Below are positions 59,608 through 64,000 of a stretch of 64,000 nucleotides of DNA, in pieces (within the stretch, counting starts at the first letter, position 1; each line of letters begins with the position of its first letter). The DNA is from Cytobacillus oceanisediminis (GTDB lineage: Bacteria > Bacillota > Bacilli > Bacillales > Cytobacillaceae). Where the stretch lies: assembly GCF_004366035.1 (NCBI RefSeq), contig NZ_SOEE01000012.1, positions 1-64,000 on the forward strand, read 5' to 3'. A model generated the notes under the pieces. It was not told where the DNA came from, searched no databases, and was given only the letters and a program-made list of their open reading frames with translations. A program made the position numbers and the translations under genes.

Positions 59608-59746
59608 TAAAAAGAAAAGAGGAAACGCCTTGCCCATCCACGACACCTCGAAGGGGTAGGCGCTCCTCCTAAAAGCCAGTGCTTTTAGTTGTGCGATGAT
59701 TAAGCTGTCGAAGCGTTCCTTGTGGAGCTAGACAGTTCTCCGAAGT
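59608..59746 (+). repeat. modular dispersed repeat, copy E
   Basis: 139-bp member. 5' end TAAAAAGAAAAGAGGAAACG and GCC, 3' end GTGGAGCTAGACAGTTCTCC then GAAGT. Contains GATTAAGCTGTCGAAGCGTT, nearly the same as in copies B and C. Sits in the leader region of the TerD-TerB fusion gene. Confidence 0.75.
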
Positions 59747-59794
59747 ACATAGTTATTAAATTCTAAGTATAAAAACAAATTAGGAGTGAAATCT

Positions 59795-61213
59795 GTGGGA
59801 GTTCGATTGAGCAAGGGACAAAAAGTAGATTTGACCAAAACCAATCCTGGTTTGCAGGTTGTAGTGGCAGGATTGGGCTGGGATGTCAGTCATAATCAAT
59901 CGCAATATGACCTGGACGCTTCAGCCTTTTTAACAGGTGCATCCGGCAAAGTTCAAAGTGATAGTGACTTTGTGTTTTATAATAATCCATCCGGTGGAAA
60001 CGGTTCGATCCTATATAGCAGTGATAATAGAACTGGGGCAGGCGGCGGGGATGATGAGCAGATCCGCATCGAGTTAAATAAGGTGCCGCAGCATATCCAT
60101 CGAATTGCTTTTACTATTACCATTCATGATGCCCAGATGAAAGGGCAGAACTTTGGGCAAGTTTCCAATGCTTATGTGAGAATTTTTAATGCTATGACAA
60201 ATGAAGAGCTTCTCCGCTTCGACCTTGGGCGGGATTTTACTGTTGAAACAGCAATCGTCGCTGCAGAGCTTTACCGTCACAATGGCGAGTGGAAATTCAA
60301 TGCCATTGCAAGCGGATTCCAGGGCGGATTAGCTGCCCTTTGCCGCAATTTCGGCGTTTCCGTAGATGATGAGCCTGCTCCAAGTCAGCAGCCCTCATTC
60401 AGCCAGGGTCAGTATCAGCAGCAATCCCATTTTGGCCAGCAGGCACAACCAGGATACAGCCCATCGTCCTTTGGCCAGCCTGCCTACAATCAGACTTCTT
60501 ACAACACGCCACCTTCTCAGCCAACTTCATTTGGCGGGCAGACAGGTATTGGGCAGCCGGTGCAGGCTCAATCCTATACAGATGGAAATATCGTCTGCAC
60601 CCGTTGCGGATCTACTAACATCCGGACTGGCCAAAAAGGATTTGGCCTTGGAAAAGCGGCGATTGGCGGACTCATCCTGGGGCCTGTAGGACTTCTTGGC
60701 GGCTTTATCGGAAAAAACCAGCTGAAGCTTACCTGTAATTCCTGCGGCAATTCATGGTCACCTAATCAGACGGATTACGCACAGTGGGCCAATGACCAAA
60801 AGCGCCGTGCCCAGGAGCTGTTTACACGATTCAAAAGCCAGGATGTTCTGGACGCCGTTGTAGCTTCATGCGCCCTTGTCGGCATGGCAGATGGCAGGCT
60901 GGATCCAACTGAACGTCAAAAGATGGTCGAGTTTGTAAACAGCAGCCAGGAATTAAAAGTGTTTGATACACAAAAAGTGATACAGCAATTCAATATGTTC
61001 GTCCAGCGGATTGAGATGGATCCGATCATCGGCCGGGCCGAAGCCTTCAAAGCAGTTGGCCGGGTAAGAAATAAGCCTGAGATCGCCCGCCTCGTAGCCC
61101 GTTATTGCATCGCGATCGGTTATGCTGACGGGAACTTTGATCAAAATGAAAAACAGGCTGTTACAGAGATCTGCATGGAACTCGGATTAAATCCGCATGA
61201 ATTTCTATCTTAA
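59795..61213 (+). CDS. TerD / zinc-ribbon / TerB fusion protein
   Basis: 472 residues from GTG 59795, eight bases after AGGAG (GTG 59786 overlaps the site). TerD/CABP1 domain (1-190): VRLSKGQKVDLTKTNPGL, LGWDVSHNQ, DLDASAFLTG and GGDDEQIRIEL with Ca2+-ligand Asp. Then a Q/S/P/F-rich flexible linker, a four-Cys zinc ribbon (VCTRCGSTNI...CNSCGNSW) flanking a Gly-rich hydrophobic patch, and a C-terminal TerB domain (CALVGMADGRLDPTERQKM; IAIGYADGNFDQNEKQAV). TerD and TerB are usually separate genes of the tellurite/stress Ter system. Role probably membrane-proximal stress response. Confidence 0.9.
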   Translation: MGVRLSKGQKVDLTKTNPGLQVVVAGLGWDVSHNQSQYDLDASAFLTGASGKVQSDSDFVFYNNPSGGNGSILYSSDNRTGAGGGDDEQIRIELNKVPQHIHRIAFTITIHDAQMKGQNFGQVSNAYVRIFNAMTNEELLRFDLGRDFTVETAIVAAELYRHNGEWKFNAIASGFQGGLAALCRNFGVSVDDEPAPSQQPSFSQGQYQQQSHFGQQAQPGYSPSSFGQPAYNQTSYNTPPSQPTSFGGQTGIGQPVQAQSYTDGNIVCTRCGSTNIRTGQKGFGLGKAAIGGLILGPVGLLGGFIGKNQLKLTCNSCGNSWSPNQTDYAQWANDQKRRAQELFTRFKSQDVLDAVVASCALVGMADGRLDPTERQKMVEFVNSSQELKVFDTQKVIQQFNMFVQRIEMDPIIGRAEAFKAVGRVRNKPEIARLVARYCIAIGYADGNFDQNEKQAVTEICMELGLNPHEFLS

Positions 61214-61227
61214 TATGTGATACACCC

Positions 61228-61260
61228 AAGCTCTGCCTAATTTCAGGCAGAGCTTTTTTT
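61228..61260 (+). terminator. terminator
   Basis: 11-bp stem AAGCTCTGCCT/AGGCAGAGCTT then TTTTT. Confidence 0.9.
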
Positions 61261-61369
61261 GCATTTATTCCCTGCTCCTCCTGAATATGCCGCATACAAA
61301 GTTCACATGCGGGTATACTCAAAAAGATAAATGCCCTTTATTTCTAAAATTACTAAGGAGGTAATATCC

Positions 61370-62218
61370 TTGAAGGAAAGTTCATCTACTGAACGCTATA
61401 TGCCCATGACTTCCTCCACGAGTGGAATGATTGTTAATGAAGCAGATGGAGTCTACTGCCTGACAGTACAGATTGTGAATGTTTGTTTTGTGCGTATATC
61501 AGAAAAGCCTGGTGACTGGGTTCTCGTTGACGCAGGCATGCCAAAATCTGCAGAGAAAATCATGGATGCGGCGGAAGAACTATTTGGAGAGAACGCCAGA
61601 CCGAAAGCCATTATACTTACACATGGCCACTTTGACCATGTTGGTGCAATTATTGATTTAGTTGAGCGCTGGCAGGTTCCTGTATACGCTCATACACTTG
61701 AAATGCCATTCTTAACGGGACAGCAGGATTATCCAAAACCTGACTCGAGTGTTGAAGGCGGACTTGTCGCAAAGATGTCCCCCACTTTTCCGCATGAAGG
61801 CATTGATCTTGGCACCCATATTCAGCCTTTGCCTGGAGACGGAAATGTTCCCCATATGGAAGGATGGAAGTGGCTTCACACACCAGGTCATACTCCCGGC
61901 CACGTTTCCTTATTCAGGGAGTCTGATCGCGTGCTGATTGCAGGTGACGCTTTCGTAACAGTGAAGCAGGAGTCCTTATACAGTGTGCTCACCCAGGAAC
62001 AGGAAATCAGCGGCCCGCCCCGCTACCTCACAACTGATTGGGATTCTGCCCGGACTTCCGTACAGAAACTTGAAGCCCTTCAGCCAGATGTCGCCATCAC
62101 AGGTCATGGCATTCCAATGGCTGCTGCTGTATTAAGGGAAAGCCTCGCCAAACTCGTAAATGATTTTGATGAAATTGCCGTTCCTGACCACGGAAAATAT
62201 GTAGACGGGGAAGGCTAA
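61370..62218 (+). CDS. MBL-fold metallohydrolase
   Basis: 282 residues from TTG 61370, eight bases after AAGGAGG; the ATG at 61331 lies upstream of that site and is less likely. Metallo-beta-lactamase signatures: THGHFDHVG (HxHxDH), the second His in HTPGHTPGHVS, Asp in IAGDAF and a final His in ITGHGIP. Group resembles glyoxalase II/YtnP-like hydrolases with two metal ions. Substrate unknown (thioester, lactone or phosphoester). Confidence 0.88.
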   Translation: MKESSSTERYMPMTSSTSGMIVNEADGVYCLTVQIVNVCFVRISEKPGDWVLVDAGMPKSAEKIMDAAEELFGENARPKAIILTHGHFDHVGAIIDLVERWQVPVYAHTLEMPFLTGQQDYPKPDSSVEGGLVAKMSPTFPHEGIDLGTHIQPLPGDGNVPHMEGWKWLHTPGHTPGHVSLFRESDRVLIAGDAFVTVKQESLYSVLTQEQEISGPPRYLTTDWDSARTSVQKLEALQPDVAITGHGIPMAAAVLRESLAKLVNDFDEIAVPDHGKYVDGEG

Positions 62219-62259
62219 AAAAAAGCAAGGTTCACCAAATCGGGTGGATCTTGCTTTTT
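62219..62259 (+). terminator. terminator
   Basis: Stem AAAAAGCAAG/CTTGCTTTTT with inner CACC/GGTG pairing. Confidence 0.85.
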
Positions 62260-62329
62260 TGATGTTTAAAACAATCAAAAAAAGGAAGAGTATAATAAAA
62301 CGAATTTTAATAGTTCAGGAGGTTCATGT

Positions 62330-62677
62330 ATGCACCTTGAAAACTTTACAGGTCAAAAAATTCAAATAAAATTTAAGAACTTTCCAAATGATCTCGTCGG
62401 CTCCATCACAGGCATTTATCAGCCCGATGAATGGTACCTTGTTAAACTGATCAAGACTGAAAGCATGGGAATATGGGTTGAGAATCCTTGCTTCAAACGT
62501 ACAATGGTCAAAGAGGAAGACGGTACTGACATCCCAGAAGAACAGCAAAAGGAAGAAGATTGCGTCACCCATTTTATGATCCGCTGGGATTATATCAGTT
62601 CTGTCATTACCTTCCCGGATAAACAGACACTCGGTGTTGATAAGAAAGCAAAATTAATAGGTTTTCAGCCCTCTTAA
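62330..62677 (+). CDS. small beta-rich protein of unknown function
   Basis: 115 residues, ATG after AGGAGG. LENFTGQKIQIKFKNFPNDL, ITGIYQPDEWYLVKLI and MIRWDYISSVITFPD suggest a small Sm-like or PRC-barrel-like beta fold, with an acidic loop KEEDGTDIPEEQQKEED in the middle. No signal or membrane part. Own terminator. Family not recognised. Confidence 0.7.
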   Translation: MHLENFTGQKIQIKFKNFPNDLVGSITGIYQPDEWYLVKLIKTESMGIWVENPCFKRTMVKEEDGTDIPEEQQKEEDCVTHFMIRWDYISSVITFPDKQTLGVDKKAKLIGFQPS

Positions 62678-62687
62678 CAGATAGTTA

Positions 62688-62716
62688 AGCCCCCGGTTCC
62701 AGCGCCAGGGGGCTCT
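62688..62716 (+). terminator. terminator
   Basis: Stem AGCCCCC/GGGGGCT with inner GG/CC pairs, then CTTTTG. Confidence 0.85.
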
Positions 62717-62888
62717 TTTGTTTTCATATTACTCAACCTAAACTAACTTATTTAGCGCATGGTGTTTGATTGAAATTCCTCTGATTTCTATGCTATTTTT
62801 CATTTTATTAGAAAATTTCACTTTTATAGTTTTATAGACTATGATATATTTACCGACTTTTCAAAAAATAAAACTTGGAGGAACATAC

Positions 62889-63851
62889 ATGTCAAAAAGA
62901 ACCTGTATCGTCACACATGATCTGGAACCCTCACAGATTGATAAAATTAAAGAGATCATTCCCGATTGGGAGCTCATTTCCGGAAAAGATTCAGCAAACT
63001 GGCACAATGAGCTGAAAAAAGCGGAAGTGATCGCCGGCTGGAAAAAGGAACTAAAAGAGATGGTCCTTGAGGGAAACAGCAACCTCCGCTGGTTCCAGTC
63101 CTGGAGTGCCGGGGTCGATTCCCTGCCCCTGGCAGAAATGGAGTCACAGGGCATCCAGATTACCAGCGCAAACGGAGTGCATGCTAACCCCATTTCAGAA
63201 ACGATCTTCGCATTAATGCTTGGGCTCACCCGCAAAATCCATACATATGTAAAAAATCAGCAAGCTAAAGTATGGCACCATTCTGGAATGAAGCTTGAAA
63301 TTCACAATAAAACCATCGGCATGATTGGCACAGGAGCCATCGGGAGGGAAACTGCCAAGATTGCCAAAGCATTCGGCATGAAGGTGATTGGAGTTCGGCA
63401 CTCCGGAAAACCTGAAGAGCATATAGATGAAATGTATACTTCCAGCCAGCTGAACGATGTGCTTCCTCTATGTGACTATGTTGTCGTCACACTTCCGCTA
63501 ACACAGGAAACACGGCAGCTATTCGGAGCCGAACAGTTTACCCGCATGAAGGATTCTGCTTTCTTCATCAATATCGGCCGGGGTGAAATTGTAAAAGAAA
63601 CAGATTTGATTGCCGCACTGCAGAACGGACATATTGCCGGTGCAGGGCTGGATGTATTTGAAAAAGAACCGCTTTCTGAAGACAGCCCGCTATGGGAACA
63701 TGATAATGTCATCATTACTCCGCATACTGCCGGATCGACGGAATACTACACTAAGCGTGTGATTGAAGATATTTTCATTCCTAATTTAAAGGAGTACATA
63801 AACAGCGGTACTCCCGGCATTAATCAAGTAGATTATATAAAGGGATATTAA
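62889..63851 (+). CDS. D-2-hydroxyacid dehydrogenase
   Basis: 320 residues from ATG 62889, seven bases after GGAGG. NAD-dependent D-isomer hydroxyacid dehydrogenase: NAD motif GMIGTGAIGRETAKIAKAFG (about 145), catalytic Arg in NIGRGEIV, Glu in FEKEPL and His in TPHTAGSTE. The WSAGVDSLPLAEM segment recognises the carboxylate, as in GhrA/phosphoglycerate dehydrogenase relatives. Likely reduces glyoxylate, hydroxypyruvate or a related 2-ketoacid; substrate not defined. Single gene. Confidence 0.9.
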   Translation: MSKRTCIVTHDLEPSQIDKIKEIIPDWELISGKDSANWHNELKKAEVIAGWKKELKEMVLEGNSNLRWFQSWSAGVDSLPLAEMESQGIQITSANGVHANPISETIFALMLGLTRKIHTYVKNQQAKVWHHSGMKLEIHNKTIGMIGTGAIGRETAKIAKAFGMKVIGVRHSGKPEEHIDEMYTSSQLNDVLPLCDYVVVTLPLTQETRQLFGAEQFTRMKDSAFFINIGRGEIVKETDLIAALQNGHIAGAGLDVFEKEPLSEDSPLWEHDNVIITPHTAGSTEYYTKRVIEDIFIPNLKEYINSGTPGINQVDYIKGY

Positions 63852-63867
63852 TAGGGATATTAATAAA

Positions 63868-63901
63868 GAGAGCCTTGCAACATTCGCAAGGCTCATTTTT
63901 T
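63868..63901. terminator. terminator shared by convergent genes
   Basis: Stem GAGCCTTGC/GCAAGGCTC then ATTTTTT; the right arm overlaps the stop of the partial minus-strand gene. Confidence 0.85.
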
Positions 63902-64000
63902 ATAAGATACGATATAAAACCCTTCTTCTTCCGACCACTCTGCACAGAAAATATCTTTGATATGATGGCAGCCTTCCGTTTTAATAGACTCCCTCAGCCA
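63893..64000 (-). CDS. partial C-terminus of a minus-strand gene
   Basis: An open minus-strand frame enters from the right edge and ends at TGA 63893: WLRESIKTEGCHHIKDIFCA, then EWSEEEGFYIVSYKK. 35 residues. The LRE...IKDI-x-x-AEW...GFYIV pattern resembles the C-terminal repeat of DUF421/YetF membrane proteins, but the fragment is too short to be sure. Confidence 0.5.
   Translation of the reverse strand, partial: WLRESIKTEGCHHIKDIFCAEWSEEEGFYIVSYKK

Overview
The window is low-GC Firmicute DNA, almost certainly from the family Bacillaceae. The start of the 16S rRNA at the left edge, Shine-Dalgarno sequences of the AGGAGG type, Fur/PerR/sigma-B style sites and many Bacillus subtilis-type genes (ytcD-ytbDE, ahpCF, bmrA, phoD-tatA, purU) point there. 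The 16S V1 stretch and the gene mix look most like Cytobacillus (the former Bacillus firmus/oceanisediminis group). That genus call is inference.

Layout. 1-430: 5' end of an rRNA operon leaving to the left, with two promoters. 0.4-4.6 kb: a frameshifted hydrolase, a small unknown gene, and ytcD with the divergent ytbD-ytbE under a duplicated operator. 4.6-7.95 kb: an orphan sensor kinase and a PadR-regulated operon. 8.3-10.6 kb: ahpC-ahpF behind PerR boxes. 11-13.9 kb: a DUF3298 protein, bmrA and a small YkuJ-like protein. 14.2-21.3 kb: an iron island with at least three Fur boxes (heme monooxygenase, MFS, ferredoxin/flavodoxin reductase, complete siderophore ABC importer). 21.4-28 kb: manganese catalase, an envelope operon (polysaccharide deacetylase, DedA, glycosyltransferase) and unknowns. 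28-30.1 kb: tenA and thiW, each under a TPP riboswitch, separated by a 40-bp tandem repeat. 30-35.2 kb: lactate oxidase-type enzyme, thioesterase, VTT protein, GNAT, and terC behind a Mn2+ (yybP-ykoY) riboswitch with a small FbpB-type gene. 35-38.4 kb: DoxX-like membrane protein and phoD-tatA. 39-44.5 kb: second FbpB-type gene, purU under a tandem glycine riboswitch, an MFS pump, a secreted helical protein and aspartokinase. 44.7-50 kb: a response-regulator/PP2C phosphatase, a CheR-type methyltransferase and a hybrid histidine kinase, matching the RsbY-RsbM-RsbK general-stress pathway known from the B. cereus group. 50-64 kb: a TPR-dynamin GTPase, MFS, esterase, glutaminyl-tRNA synthetase, small proteins, a GDPD, a TerD/zinc-ribbon/TerB fusion, an MBL hydrolase and a D-2-hydroxyacid dehydrogenase.

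Two dispersed non-coding signals cut across this map. One is a perfect 16-bp palindrome (AATCAAACGTTTGATT), six exact copies and one near copy, all within 8-43 kb and all in gene ends or spacers. The other is a family of five modular repeats of about 90-290 bp with shared ends; in two of them the first three bases are the stop codon of the preceding gene. Four spacers also carry degenerate arrays of roughly 20-bp units. These are the parts least explained by ordinary annotation. Two genes are broken by what looks like a one-base loss in an A/T run, which may be sequencing error.
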